A stretch of 64,000 bases of DNA, from contig NTMA01000054.1 of assembly GCA_002917075.1 (NCBI GenBank), positions 124,001 through 188,000 on the forward strand, read 5' to 3'. Below the pieces are notes generated by a model, which was given only the letters and a program-made list of their open reading frames with translations, had not been told where the DNA came from and did not search any database. Below are positions 34,804 through 45,765 of this stretch, piece by piece. How positions within the stretch are numbered: position 1 is the first letter of the stretch; every line of letters begins with the position of its first letter. Position numbers and translations under genes: made by a program. This stretch comes from Hawksworthiomyces lignivorus (taxonomy: Eukaryota; Ascomycota; Sordariomycetes; Ophiostomatales; Ophiostomataceae).

Positions 34804-35871
34804 ATGAGACTGGTCTCGCTACTTGTCAATCTCCTTAGCCTCTCAGTGGGTTCCTCCGCAGCGGCAGTTGTGTGGGATGAACTCGCCAGCATCAACAGCG
34901 ATGATGGCCTACTGCAGCGGAGAGATTCCAAGCCCGGTCTCGATAGCGATTCAATACTCGGCACAGGTGTAGCCTTCTTTGATCCACCATTCTATCCAAA
35001 TATTCCTTCAATCTTGATGACTGGTAATGGGTGTACGCGAGGCTCTGCAGACATCGATATTGGAAACACGACCGCGGCCTCCGGCTCTACCGTCAGCATT
35101 GAAAGCACCGACGGAGCATCATCCCCATCAGCAGCAGCAGCAGAGGCTGAGGCAGCTGAGCACAATGGCATGGCAACAGGTGGCATTTGGACATTGACAT
35201 TTCGTGATTTCATTGCCCAGGACAGCCGAAACAATAGCGCTGTCGCTGCCAGCCCCAATCAGAATGCCCGCAACTGCCAGACGCATATTTCTGTGGGAAA
35301 GGGCCCGCCGGGTTGGCAGGTAGCCATCAAGACAGTCACTGTGCGTGGCTACGCATCTCTTGCACCTGGTAGCATTCTGAGTGCCACAGGCACAGCAGCT
35401 ACGTTTCTTATAGCTGGAAGCAATAGCGACATGCCCGCGCGAGTCGTCCGCACAGCTACACTCATAAACGATGGAGCAGACGATATGGCTGGCCTTGTGA
35501 CCATCAGCCTAAACTTCGGTTCGGCAGGACCCTGGTCATCATGTATGGATGGGACGTCACCTGAGTCCGGCATTCTCAGTCTTAATTTTCGAGTGGCCGT
35601 CAGCACAGATGGCGTCACCGGCGGAAACAACACCAAAACTCATACTAGCAGCTCCACGGCGGCATCAGTAAATAGTAATACGGCCATCTTTGGTGGACCA
35701 GCAACGCTCAACGGACCCGTCACAGAAAAGCTCAAGTGGATCTGGCGGCGCTGTGATCCTAATGCGCAAAGTACGAGCCAGACAGAGGCGTCACAAGCCA
35801 CACAATCTCAAGCTTCTCCAACACCGCCGATCACAGATACCCCCTTAGATCCAGATGATTTCAAAGCATGA
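34804..35871 (+). CDS. Secreted DUF4360 protein
   Basis: Single exon, 355 residues. Signal peptide at residues 1 to about 20. The DUF4360 signature is present: an early MTGNGCTRGSADI strand, a central RDFIAQ strand, a conserved NCQTHISVGKGPPGWQVAI block, the RGYASLAPGS turn and the closing KWIWRRC block. The usual domain is about 200 residues. Here it is widened by a Ser/Ala/Glu-rich insert after the first strand (roughly residues 96-125), another insert near TGGNNTKTHTSSS, and a Thr/Ser/Pro-rich C-terminal tail. Function of the family is unknown; secretion and cysteine content suggest an extracellular or wall-associated role. The stop lies 103 bases from the convergent stop of the Zn2Cys6 regulator gene. 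Confidence 0.86.
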   Translation: MRLVSLLVNLLSLSVGSSAAAVVWDELASINSDDGLLQRRDSKPGLDSDSILGTGVAFFDPPFYPNIPSILMTGNGCTRGSADIDIGNTTAASGSTVSIESTDGASSPSAAAAEAEAAEHNGMATGGIWTLTFRDFIAQDSRNNSAVAASPNQNARNCQTHISVGKGPPGWQVAIKTVTVRGYASLAPGSILSATGTAATFLIAGSNSDMPARVVRTATLINDGADDMAGLVTISLNFGSAGPWSSCMDGTSPESGILSLNFRVAVSTDGVTGGNNTKTHTSSSTAASVNSNTAIFGGPATLNGPVTEKLKWIWRRCDPNAQSTSQTEASQATQSQASPTPPITDTPLDPDDFKA

Positions 35872-35974
35872 GAGATTTTAATGTTTGGGAAATTGACAGA
35901 TTAGCTGAGCTTTTCGTCGAAGATTTCCCTCTTGTATAATAATTGCATCCAAGTTTGTATTACCTATATATGTT

Positions 35975-38674
35975 CTATATCTGTAAGAAGTTATTCCAAT
36001 AGTCCCAATCCAACGACGGGTCGTCCTGAAAAGACATATTACACCAATCTGGTATATCAATTGATGCAAACGTCTGCCCAGTCGTGTCATCTACGCTAAG
36101 AGTTTTCTGTCTCTCCTTCCGGCTCCGCAGGTCCAAAATGAAAAGCGGCGTTTGAATTCCGTCCGGCCCAAAACTAGCCTCCCGCGCTTCCCAGGCATCC
36201 AGCGTTAAGTCAGTGAAGGCTGTGACAAAAGCAGCACCTGCTGCTCGTTTCCTACTCTCTTCAGTGGCTTCCTCTTTAGTTTTGTAGATATTGCTAAAGT
36301 TGCTGTCGCTGCTACTACCGTACTCCCCGGCCATTTGCTGGCAGTGGCGTTCAAAGTCTGCAGAGGCCGTTGCCATGTCGTCTGCATACTCAGCGTAGAA
36401 TAGTTCTACCATACGCCAGGCAGTGTCTATGCGGTCACTGTCTTCATGTGTGTCGTTGTTGTCATCAGTCTCGCCTCCTCGTCTACCCGTCCGCACACGC
36501 AGCATACAGACCACATACACAATAGCATCTAATAAGAGGCGCATGACAATATCAGCCAGCAATTGGAACGCGACAAAGCTGTTTCCTATGCGTGGTGTGT
36601 GGCGGCACAAAAAGCATAATTCCAACATGCTTAGAGCATATCGGAACACGGCGTCTGCGTTTTTCTTAGGAAATGCGTGCCTTTTGGGCCCAGTGGAGCC
36701 TACGGGCGCCGTAGTGCGTGGATGTCGGGCCTGAAACCGAAGCTGAGCCACGGCCATGCGTGCCATGCTGGCCGTTACCGCATGCAGCGGAATATTCTCA
36801 TCGCAGTGCTTAAGGCATTTGTTGTTGTAGAGGCGTTCGAGGTCGTCGATGGCTTGGTCTTTCAGATCTGGTAGCGTCTGCACGCGATACAGCTGCGCTG
36901 CAGCGGCTGAATCGCTCGCACGATCCGCGTGGGACGATCCCACGCTGAGCCGTTCTGAAAACGCAAACTTCTTCTGTGCAAAAGCGCACATCCAGAGCGC
37001 CGTCTCATACTTCATGCGCACATACAGCATCTCCGTGGGCCCTGTGTGCTCCACCGGTGGACCCGCCATGTCTGGGTGGAGATCGGCGTCGTTGACGTTC
37101 AGCGGGAGCCGGATCTCGCCCAGGTCAGGTAGTGGCAGCAGGCCGCGGTTAAAGTGATTGTTGGTATAGACTCCATTGCCGCTCCCCAGGTTGCTCAGGC
37201 TATTGGTGTAGCTGAGGCTCACGGCTTGACGCATGCGTGCATCGATGCCGCCAATTTGCCACCAAAGGCGAACGCGCATTTCGCGCTCAAAGAACGAGAT
37301 AGACGCAGAGCTGCGGTTACCGCTGCCATAGGCGCTGCCCACCTCACGGTGTAAGCCAATCTTGAGTCCGAGATGGACAGCAATGGCAGCCAGCGTGCTC
37401 GACAGTTCTGAATCAGGCTCGGCCAAAATCAAAAGTGTAAACGCCTGCAATACTTCAAATCGCCTCGTTGTCAGCAGGCCAGCAGCCATCAGTGACCGCA
37501 TACCCCCCATACGGAACTGCTGTATCAGCTCGGCCTTGTCAGGCAGCGCTGGCTCTGCCTCTCGGAACACCTCTGCGAATTCTGCAGGGGACATTGATGT
37601 CAATGCTAGGGAATATATAGCAAACATCAGAGCCTCTGTGACAGGCGAGGCTTTTTTAGGATTCCAGCTGGCGTCAATAATCTGCTGATGTGTCGTCGGC
37701 ACATGGACAATGCGCATGATGGGGTTGACGTTGTCGACGAAATTCTGCCACAGTCGCAGAATTATTCGTGGCTCTGGATGTTTTACATCGACAGGGCCGT
37801 CCATGCCAAAAATATTCTTCATACCGGATGGGAGTGGCTGTCCCAGTCCATTGGGGGCAAGCAAGTCGGCCTCTTTAACTGATCTCTCTGAAATTTCCTG
37901 CGAGTTCGACAGACCAAAAAATCGGCGAGCGAAGATGCTTGATAATGGCGGGTTCCGAAGCTGCTATATTTCAGAAACTTGCCTACGAAGAAGAAGAATA
38001 AAAAAGATCTGGAGACAAACCTCTGGTGGAAGCGAGCGCCACAAGTCGAGCTCCACATCGGCGGATTCGGTCTCTTGCGCCCCGTGGCATTCTTCTATTA
38101 TCACGCCTGGGATTATTTCTGGCACCACAAGTGTCTCGGCCGCCGAGGATGGTGTCTGTGCAGTTGACGATGATGCCTTGGAAGCAGCCATTTTGGCTTC
38201 CCATGGTGACGGAATCCACATGCAATCATCACCGTCGCCTGTGTCTTGGTACTTGTCTGTCTGACTTTCTGGAGAGAATAGCTGTGGCAACTTCTGTTGT
38301 TGCTGACTTTTCAAATGGGATTCTGGTATAGAAATGTCGTTTTTCCGTAGCAGATCCTCGTACAGTGACAGTCGACTCAGGAGTTCATCGGCGAGGGCTG
38401 TTGGCGCTGTTGTTGCCAGCGACCGGGGAACAGTCCTTCGCCGGTGGCGCTGGGTTGGGGGTGGTTCTACATACTCGCAATCTATATCAAGGTCGCTTCT
38501 TTTACGGCCGGTATCACGTTCTTGGTTTCGCCTCCGGCGCGCTGCAATCCGCGCCTGTGCCACACAGTTCGAGCACGGCTGTAGGCGATCGCAGCGAATT
38601 TTGCGCCTAGCACAGCTCACGCAGGCGTGCTTCATGGACGAAGGCGGTGTTGTGTCGGGCTGCAGGCCGTCCAT
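35975..38674 (-). CDS. Zn2Cys6 transcription factor, 880 residues
   Basis: Two exons (38674-38021, 37963-35975); the 57-base intron has donor GTTTGT and a tandem acceptor TAGCAG, so the protein is 880 or 879 residues. The zinc cluster starts C18-x2-C21-x6-C28-x5-C34-x2-C37, but the sixth cysteine is at C66, 28 residues on, where 6-9 is normal; the gap is Arg-rich. A coiled-coil-like dimerisation stretch (LADELLSRLSLYEDLLRK) follows near residues 93-110. The second exon carries the fungal-specific transcription factor middle homology domain (about 260-560), and the C terminus is acidic with hydrophobics, as in activation domains. Targets unknown; the adjacent oxygenase and hydrolase are candidates by position only. 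Confidence 0.92.
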
Positions 38675-39029
38675 TATAATAAAACATATGATCTTTAATT
38701 AAACATGTGCGATGATTCTCGAGCAAATTGATAAAAGGAAAGGAGAAAGGAGAATCTGTTTGTTATAAGACGTGAGTATCTCCAAATCCAGATACTTCGG
38801 GGCCGTATTTTCCTAATGGGGATAAAGCGGGTCCGGACTCTTCCTCGTTCCGCAAAGAAAAAAAGAGCCGAGGACTTACTCAGCCACCAAACTCAGGCAG
38901 TGTCAAATCACATTGTTGCTGTCACAGTACTGTTAACAGAAAAAAGGTGCTTGATATACTACAAATTATACTTTATTTACTTCGAATGCAATTTGAAAAA
39001 AAAAAAAAAGGAAAGGCTCCAGTATCCCT
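38675..39029. other. Intergenic region, promoter of the Zn2Cys6 regulator
   Basis: 355 bases between the start of the regulator gene and the stop of the oxygenase gene, both minus strand. It contains an A-run (38996-39009) near the oxygenase 3' end. No gene seen. Confidence 0.55.
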
Positions 39030-40163
39030 TCAAGCCGTCGCAGGAACAGACGCTACGGCCGCTGGAGCAGCGGTCACTGGCGACGCCTCCTGCTCCTGCT
39101 TCTTCAGCTTGGCCTGAAGCGCCGCAAAGTGCCTATCCATCGCACGCTGCGTGAACTGCGCGCCCGTTACAGGCGGGTACTTCTTGAGTGGGCCCTGGAT
39201 GAGGGCGTCAGAGCATGGTTGGTTGAAAAACGCAATGCTGTAGCGCTCTCCGTAGTAATCGCCTGGCTCGCACGGCGCCTTCACGCGGTGGAAAGTCGAC
39301 TTGAAGCGGTCGTCCGACCAGCTCATGAGCAGATCGCCGATGTTGCACACAATCGTATTAGCCGAAGGTTCAACGCGCGTCCATGTGTCTCCCTGGGCAA
39401 ATTCCGTCACGGCCTCCCGGCCGGGGCAGATCTCGAGGCCGGACTGGCCCTGGCGCTGAAACAGCAGTGTCAGAAAGCCCCAGTCGGCGTGAGCGCCGGC
39501 ACGGTGGTAGATCTTTTCTGTAGCGGCACCCTCGGCAGGCTCCGGAATGGCAAAGTAGTGCAGCAGTCTCAGCACCGACTGGCAGCTGGGCCGCTTAGCA
39601 TCGTGGAACTTGATAAAGTAGTCGTCTTCGAAACCCAGGCCCCGCGCAAAGCAGATCATCATCTTCTCCGAAATATTCTGGAGGCGCTGCATGAAATTCA
39701 TGCAGTTGCTCTTGAATCCCGGCAGCTGTTCGTCGCTCAGCCATAAGCTGCCATCGGCAGTCTTGCCACCTGTCTCCATATTCTCGCCAAACTGGAGCTG
39801 CAGCGACTCCTTGGTGTCGGGAGCACCTGTGCTTGGCCGGATTTGACTCATCTTCTCCCACCCGACATTGCGGTTGTTCCAGGGCACCGTAGCCTTCACA
39901 TCGTCGGGCAAGGCAAAAAAGGACTCTGAGGTAGAGAAGATCGTGTCGATCTCCTCCTCAGAAAGACCGTGATCGACGATGGCAAAGAAGCCAACATTCT
40001 CGGCTGCGTCGCACAGCTCAGCAGTAATCTCGTCGATACGGGAGTCAAAGTCCCGCAGTGAGATCTGTATTATTAGAGTCAGTTGAAAATATCCTGTCAT
40101 TTCATGTATTGTCTTTCTCACCTTTGGGAGTGGCCTGTCAGCGTATATGGTCTTCGTAGCCAT
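39030..40163 (-). CDS. 2-oxoglutarate/Fe(II) oxygenase, isopenicillin-N-synthase-like
   Basis: Two exons (40163-40122, 40064-39030), 358 residues. A DIOX_N domain (after ISLRDFDSRIDEITAEL) precedes the double-stranded beta-helix. The iron triad H206, D208 and H273 and the 2-oxoglutarate-binding R288 in RxS are all present, so it should be active. Enzymes of this group hydroxylate, desaturate or close rings in small molecules. The 57-base intron (donor GTGAGA, branch CTGAC, acceptor ATACAG) is a multiple of three with no stop, so an unspliced mRNA would encode 19 extra residues after Lys14. Splicing is preferred because it gives the family's usual N terminus. The C-terminal Ala/Pro tail is variable. 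No peroxisomal signal. Confidence 0.93.
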   Translation of the reverse strand: MATKTIYADRPLPKVRKTIHEMTGYFQLTLIIQISLRDFDSRIDEITAELCDAAENVGFFAIVDHGLSEEEIDTIFSTSESFFALPDDVKATVPWNNRNVGWEKMSQIRPSTGAPDTKESLQLQFGENMETGGKTADGSLWLSDEQLPGFKSNCMNFMQRLQNISEKMMICFARGLGFEDDYFIKFHDAKRPSCQSVLRLLHYFAIPEPAEGAATEKIYHRAGAHADWGFLTLLFQRQGQSGLEICPGREAVTEFAQGDTWTRVEPSANTIVCNIGDLLMSWSDDRFKSTFHRVKAPCEPGDYYGERYSIAFFNQPCSDALIQGPLKKYPPVTGAQFTQRAMDRHFAALQAKLKKQEQEASPVTAAPAAVASVPATA

Positions 40164-41828
40164 TTTGTATAGTGTGATATGTTGTTATGTAGAATATCTG
40201 CTTCTACTCTTTTACTCCCAGGTCAATTTCTGATTGAGCTCTTCTTTTCCGTCATTCAAGAGATGCCATTCGGGCTTCTTAAATATGCAAATGCATAAAA
40301 ATATAACGATTTCACAAATACGATGATTTGGCAATTAAGACTCGCCCTTACTTCACGGTGATTTCCGGATCTGATATTTCGAAAATGGAGGCAAATAGGT
40401 GTATTACAATGAGGCGAGAACGATAAGCAACGATAAGTATCGGTAGGACCAGATTGGTTATCAAAAGAAAATGGCCAGATACCCGATCGGATTCAGTTAT
40501 GCGGAGAAGGCGGCAGAGTCCGATGGGGCTTACATAGAGCGATCTTATTCGCGGTGTTGGCAACTTCAATGACCAAATTGTATTATTATCAGGCACCACG
40601 CCAAAAGAAGTGTAATCAAAATAGCTTCTTCGAGCCCTCGCTGCCGCAAATACGGCGGAAGTTCTCAATTCCGACAGAATTCTGTCTTAAGGCTTACGTG
40701 GGTAAACCTGTACCATGGGGTCAATCACGACCGCTAGTTACGTCGAAGAAGAGCTAAGATATCTTACGTATCTGACCGGACTGTGCCGGCTATCTGGCAA
40801 GACTGGACTTGGAAAATTTTAAGCATCACCGCCTACTAGCGTTCCAAAAGAGGGTTCCTCTTCGAATGCATCGCTGCGGTTCTATTTCTTGGAGCAGAGT
40901 TTTCGTATCCAGCGGAAATTCTGTTTCTGTTAGATAAAGCTCACTGATGGTGCGGAGCACACCGAATGATAAAAAGATATTCCCATTAAGAAAAATTCTA
41001 CAGCTACAGTTTGGGAGCATTCCATAAGGTTTTTTATACAAAGCAGTTTGCCAAGCCCCAACTGTTTAATATCAGAAGAAGCAAGTGGACTGAGACCAAT
41101 TTCAAGGGTTCTATCTCACATTCACTGTTCTGCAAGAGAGCTACCAATTGGAACATCATTGATGTTTCTGTAACGAAAGCAGGTGTTTTGGTGGCTTGAT
41201 TTACCAAATCTTTTTTGATTTTTTTTGTCACTGAGACGACAGTTCGAGTTTGAGAGCTCCGGTCACTCTTGGGACTAGAATGTTTTCTTCCTTGTACATG
41301 GTTTTACGGGGTAATTTTATTAGGCCATATCATTTCTGTATTTGATGCAGAGACTCCAAAAGACACAACTCCGCACAGACCAATCCTTGCGTCAAGCTCA
41401 GCATTCGTCAGGATCCATTGCACCATACTGGTGTATACGTGTAAAAATAAAGTGTCACTGTTAGTTCACTATATGATTTCAGATGCTTGAATTATTTTTT
41501 TATTTACATCATTTTATTTCGTCTGTTCACTCTCCGGATGAGACTCATAAGGCATTGGGGTTATAAGAGATAATGCTCATCGCAGACTGTGTCAAGTCGA
41601 CATGACAGCGGTGAGAGGGGCCGAGGCCTGGGGATTTCGGGCTAATAATAGAAGTTCGGGGTCTTGATCGGATGCGTCTTTCCGGCAGCCTGCGCTCTTT
41701 TAAACATTCAAACATGATATTGTTAACGATGCTGTAGTAACAATTCCAAGCTTCTCTTCTGCTTTTGCTGAAAATTAATCTTAATTAGCTGTGTATCACT
41801 CTCCGCATATCTCCTAAAGGTGCTTACA
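40164..41828. promoter_or_regulatory. Divergent intergenic region, oxygenase and hydrolase genes
   Basis: The 1.67 kb lies between the starts of two divergent genes and so holds both promoters. AT-rich; small ORFs only (up to about 105 codons, no domain). No RNA gene recognised. Confidence 0.5.
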
Positions 41829-43098
41829 ATGTCGATTCCCTCACAGAGGACAGCGATAGACGCAGGCGGTATCGCCGACGCATCCCCGCCTCCGCTTTCA
41901 TGGTTTCAAGCGGCTCTTTATGGCGTCGGCGCATATGCCCTGTACTCGGTCAATGTTCTGGCGCGCTACAAGCGCAAGTTTAGTCAGCCATTTAGCACTG
42001 CAGATTCAGCGCCCAGTACGACAAAGAATTACGAATGTCGGCCTTCGCTGACAGTCCGGTATGCACTTTTCTTCCTGCGGCTATCGGCCGAGTCGTGGCA
42101 GGTACTAGGGAAGTGCTAGTTGCTAATACGCCTCCAGCATATTCTACCCGCCATCGCATGACCCTGCGGCTGCCGCTGATTCTCAGCCCAAGCTGCCAAC
42201 TGTCTTCACAATTCACGGTGGCGGCTTCGTTGTGGGAAACCCAGATGACGACAATGCCTGGAACTACGATTTTGTCCGCCAGAAGCATCCAGTTCTCGTC
42301 GTGTCTCTTGACTACCGGAAAGCGCCTGTCTGGCCATTTCCTACTGCAATCTATGACCTAGAAGCGCAAATCCTAGCTGTCCTTGCCGACAAATCACTGC
42401 CTATTGACCACTCCCGAGTTGCTGTTCTCGGCTGGTCCGCAGGCGGCAACCTCGCGCTGGCGGTGTCCTCACTGCCGAGCCTGCAGCGGCCAAGCAGCGA
42501 AAATGGAGGAAAGCCGCGCATCCATGCTGTTGTGCCCATATATCCGGTAGTCGACATTTCAATCCCTCTGTCGGAGAAGATCCGTCACCGGCCCTACAAA
42601 AATTTCAGTGGCTTCCGCGGTCGCCCGTATGACTACGTCGCGCGTTTGGCTCCTCTCTTTAACTGGGCTTACTTGCCGTCCAGCTTCCGCGAAGCAGACC
42701 TAGTTACGCCTCTGCTGAGCCCGACGTTCCTCCCACGAGAGAGTCTGCCGCCGTATGTTTTCTTGATGGCCTGTGAGCTGGACATGCTCTCTCGGGAGAC
42801 GTGGCAGATGGCGTGCAAACTTGCGGGGAAAAAAGCTCCAACAGCTACCACAGTAGGCACCGAAGAGGTCCATCCGCGAGGAGAATTGATCCTAGATGAC
42901 GAGCGTTTTGCTTTTGAGACACGTAGCGCCACTAGCAGCTACAAGTGGCTGCTAGTGCCAGATGTTGTTCACGGCTTCGACAAAGATTTTGTCGACTACT
43001 TCAAGAACGACGAGATGTTCGGAGATACAAAGGCCAAGCGAGAAACTTGTATGGCAATGATATTAAATTGGCTATTTGCTGGTCCACTTGCAGAATAG
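41829..43098 (+). CDS. HSL-type alpha/beta hydrolase
   Basis: Two exons (41829-42058, 42138-43098), 396 residues; the 79-base intron has donor GTATGC and acceptor CTCCAG. The oxyanion-hole motif HGGG is at 103-106, the nucleophile S177 in GWSAGG, the likely acid D292 and the catalytic His H355 in VVHGF. This is the hormone-sensitive-lipase branch of carboxylesterases. An N-terminal hydrophobic stretch (FQAALYGVGAYALYSVNVL, near residues 25-43) could anchor it to a membrane. Substrate unknown; members cleave esters or lactones of short acyl groups or secondary metabolites. ATG at 41829 chosen since the frame upstream has only a GTG. Divergent from the oxygenase gene. Confidence 0.92.
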
Positions 43099-43706
43099 CA
43101 ATAGGTGGCGGGATATGATGTCACAGAGGTAAGGCTTATTAGCAGCAAATATTACGAACAACTAGCCTCAGCGGTGCTTTTGAATCTTTCAGTGTTATAT
43201 TTATGGTTTCAAGCAAACTAGTCGGGCGGTCTAATATTCTGGAGTATAAGTCAGCCCAATAGGGCGGTCTGCGGATGCTGTAGTATCTTGCTCAAAATGG
43301 AGATGCAGGAAAGCGACAAAAGGACTAACACAGACTAGATTTTATGAATGAATGCAAGTTACAAAATCCTTCACATGGTACATGGATAAACGGCATCGAA
43401 CAATCAGAGCCGTTCAACCCAAATTTAACATATGGATATTTAGGCTGCTGGAGCTGTTCGGTTAGTTTCTCCCACTGCCGTTTGCAATTTGGGCTCCACG
43501 AATATGCGCCGACATGTATACGTGAAATTACAGAAAGAAGAACATATTATATGAGATGATAGCCCACGAACTTGCTTCAAAGGTCCGGTGCCGCATCCGC
43601 CAAGAGTCAATACCTAAAGCTCGTCCAGGCCACAACGCGAGGAAGCCATTGTAGACTTTCCGCTAGTTTCTTCAGCACTATCGCCTCACTAAGTGTAGTT
43701 AACACA
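43099..43706. other. Intergenic region
   Basis: 608 bases between two plus-strand genes. The frame of the propeller gene is open back to 43572, but without an ATG before 43707. Nothing else recognised. Confidence 0.55.
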
Positions 43707-44639
43707 ATGCGTGTCCTATCTTTCTTGGCAGGCACTGCAAGCCTGCTCTCCGCCACGGCTGCCCTGCCCGCCAACGAGGCTCTGGTAGAACGCCAATCCG
43801 CTTCTAGCATCTACAAGCTGCCAGGAAGCGCCTGGATTGAGAACCTGGTCGTGCGCCCCAACGGCCAGCTGCTCCTGGCCCGTCTCGACACACCGGAGCT
43901 GTGGAGCTATGACCCCGCTACCAAGGCCGGCGCTAAGGTCGTCGGCTTCACCAACGCGCTCAGCCTGACGGGTATCACCGAGGTCTCGCCGGATGTATAT
44001 GCGGTAGTCACTGGCAACTTTTCTACGCGCGGTTTCACAGTCAAGGCCGGGTCGTGGGCTGTCTGGACGGTCGATCTGTCTGGCTCCACGCCCAAGGCGA
44101 CGCAGGTGAAGCTCGTGCCCGAGTCCGGGTTCTTCATTGGCGTTGCCCCGCTCGACAAGAGCAACATCCTCATTGCCGACGCCGCCAAGGCAACGCTCTA
44201 CAAGATGAACCTCGCAACGGGAGACTACAGCGTGGTGCTGACCGACAACAGCATGAAGGCGCCCGCACAGGGCGGCCTGGTCGAGGGCGTGCACGGCCTC
44301 AAGTACCTGAACGGCACGGCCTACTTCACCAACACGTTCGGCGGTGGCTTCTACAAAGTCGCGGTGGACGCGGCGACAGGAAAGGCGGCGGGTGCGCCGA
44401 CTGAGATTGCCGATCTCAAAATGGCCGAGGATTTTATCGTGGCGCCAGACGGCAGCGGCTTCTACGTGGCCCAGCCAAACGCCAACGCCGTCACCAAGAT
44501 CACAGCGGATGGAAAGTCGAGCAAAGCCGCCTCAGCGTCTTCGTGCTCGTCGGTTGCCTTTGGCCGCGGTTCCAGCGACAAGAATACGCTATACATTGCC
44601 ACGACAAACGGGGCAGTGTTCTCCGCGACTCTTTCTTGA
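43707..44639 (+). CDS. Secreted six-bladed beta-propeller (SMP-30/NHL-like)
   Basis: Single exon, 310 residues. Signal peptide at residues 1 to about 20, followed by a possible Kex2-type site (VERQ), so a short propeptide is likely. The mature part has repeated propeller strands of the gluconolactonase/TolB-like type: WIENLVVRPNGQLLLARL, SWAVWTVDL, FFIGVAPLDKSNILIAD, VHGLKYLNGTAYFTNT, EDFIVAPDGSGFYVAQ and NTLYIATTNGAVF. N-glycosylation sequons NFS and NGT are visible. Such proteins bind or hydrolyse lactones or organophosphates in other organisms; the fungal secreted group has no firm activity. GC-rich third codon positions contrast with the AT-rich flanks. Confidence 0.86.
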   Translation: MRVLSFLAGTASLLSATAALPANEALVERQSASSIYKLPGSAWIENLVVRPNGQLLLARLDTPELWSYDPATKAGAKVVGFTNALSLTGITEVSPDVYAVVTGNFSTRGFTVKAGSWAVWTVDLSGSTPKATQVKLVPESGFFIGVAPLDKSNILIADAAKATLYKMNLATGDYSVVLTDNSMKAPAQGGLVEGVHGLKYLNGTAYFTNTFGGGFYKVAVDAATGKAAGAPTEIADLKMAEDFIVAPDGSGFYVAQPNANAVTKITADGKSSKAASASSCSSVAFGRGSSDKNTLYIATTNGAVFSATLS

Positions 44640-45193
44640 GGGAGTGGTGAGACGCATCCCAGAATGACCAAGCTGAGAGGAAGCATGTGTTGTTCTCGTT
44701 AGTGCGACATGAAATAAGTCAAATACAGAAATCATGAACATCAGAGTCAGCTGATCTTATAAACGATATTGCGGTAAATCAGGCAATGCCATAATCTGGA
44801 AAATTTAGAACAACGTAACATATTGGATCGAAAAGAATCAAATGAAATTAAAGAAATATCTGTGTAGAAGGTACCATAGTACACATGAGGTTCTCTAAAT
44901 TTACCTCACGTGATTAACTCGTGACATTTTTAAGCCATGGCCGCCTTGTAGCTCACCGGTGCGACATTTCTCCTCCTCCGAGTCAGTGTAAAAATCTCCA
45001 CATACTGAGCTACCTTTTGCCTTTGGCGAACACTGGCGCTCACCTTGAATATCAGACGCCCATTCTAAATATCACACAACAAAGCCCAGACTAGAACATT
45101 ATACATATAATTTTTAACGATAACTGGACGGCAAGCAGCACGTTTCTCACTGGCTTCTCATAACCAAGTATTTCCCATACCACACTAAACGCC
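44640..45193. other. Intergenic region, promoter of SmE
   Basis: 3' UTR of the propeller gene followed by the SmE upstream region. AT-rich until about 44930. No gene recognised. Confidence 0.55.
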
Positions 45194-45765
45194 ATGACTG
45201 GTCGAGGAGGCGGCGGGCGCCGTGTTTTGCTGCCGCCAATGTGCGTTTGTCCATACTTTTTCTTGTTATTTAACGAACATAGAAGCAGATTGCTAACCGC
45301 CTATCCTGGTACAGCAACATGATCTTCAAGCTGTTGCAGTCGGTAAGTTATGGGTGTGAAGAGGAGGTTCTTCGTACGTGGCGTGCATATCAAATGCTAA
45401 CCAGCTTACAGCACGCGACCGTGAGCGTGTGGCTCTATGAACAGCTGTCATTCCGGATCGAGGGAAAGATTCGCGTAAGTCTACCTCTCTGAACCAAGGG
45501 CAGCTTGCTTTTTCTTTAGAATCACATACTGATAAATAATAACAGGGCTTTGATGAATTTCTGAATCTGGTCCTGGATGATGCTGTAGTGGTCGGCCAAG
45601 TGACCAAGACGCAGCCTGAAGAGACGCGGAAACCACTTGGTATGTTCTAATCTTTGTAGGGAGCATGCAGAAGCACGTTCTACCTTGGTTTGTGGCGGCT
45701 AACAGTTCCTAGGTCGAATTCTTCTCAAGGGAGACAACATCTCGCTTATCCAGAGTCTGTCGTAA
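45194..45765 (+). CDS. SME1: Small nuclear ribonucleoprotein SmE
   Basis: Five exons (45194-45240, 45315-45342, 45412-45474, 45546-45639, 45713-45765), 94 residues against 92 in human SmE; every junction keeps frame. SmE is one of seven Sm proteins forming the ring on U1, U2, U4 and U5 snRNAs. The Sm1 motif ([31 protein letters not shown]) and Sm2 motif (GRILLKGDNISLI) are nearly as in other eukaryotes. The N-terminal Gly/Arg stretch (GRGGGGRR) is a fungal variant. Four introns of 69-74 bases make this an intron-dense gene for its size. No ORF scan finds it, because no exon exceeds 94 bases. It is transcribed toward CDS1. Confidence 0.95.

Noticed and set aside
34804..44639. A classic secondary-metabolite cluster
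   Set aside because: No polyketide synthase, peptide synthetase, terpene cyclase, dimethylallyltransferase or P450 gene is present in the window.
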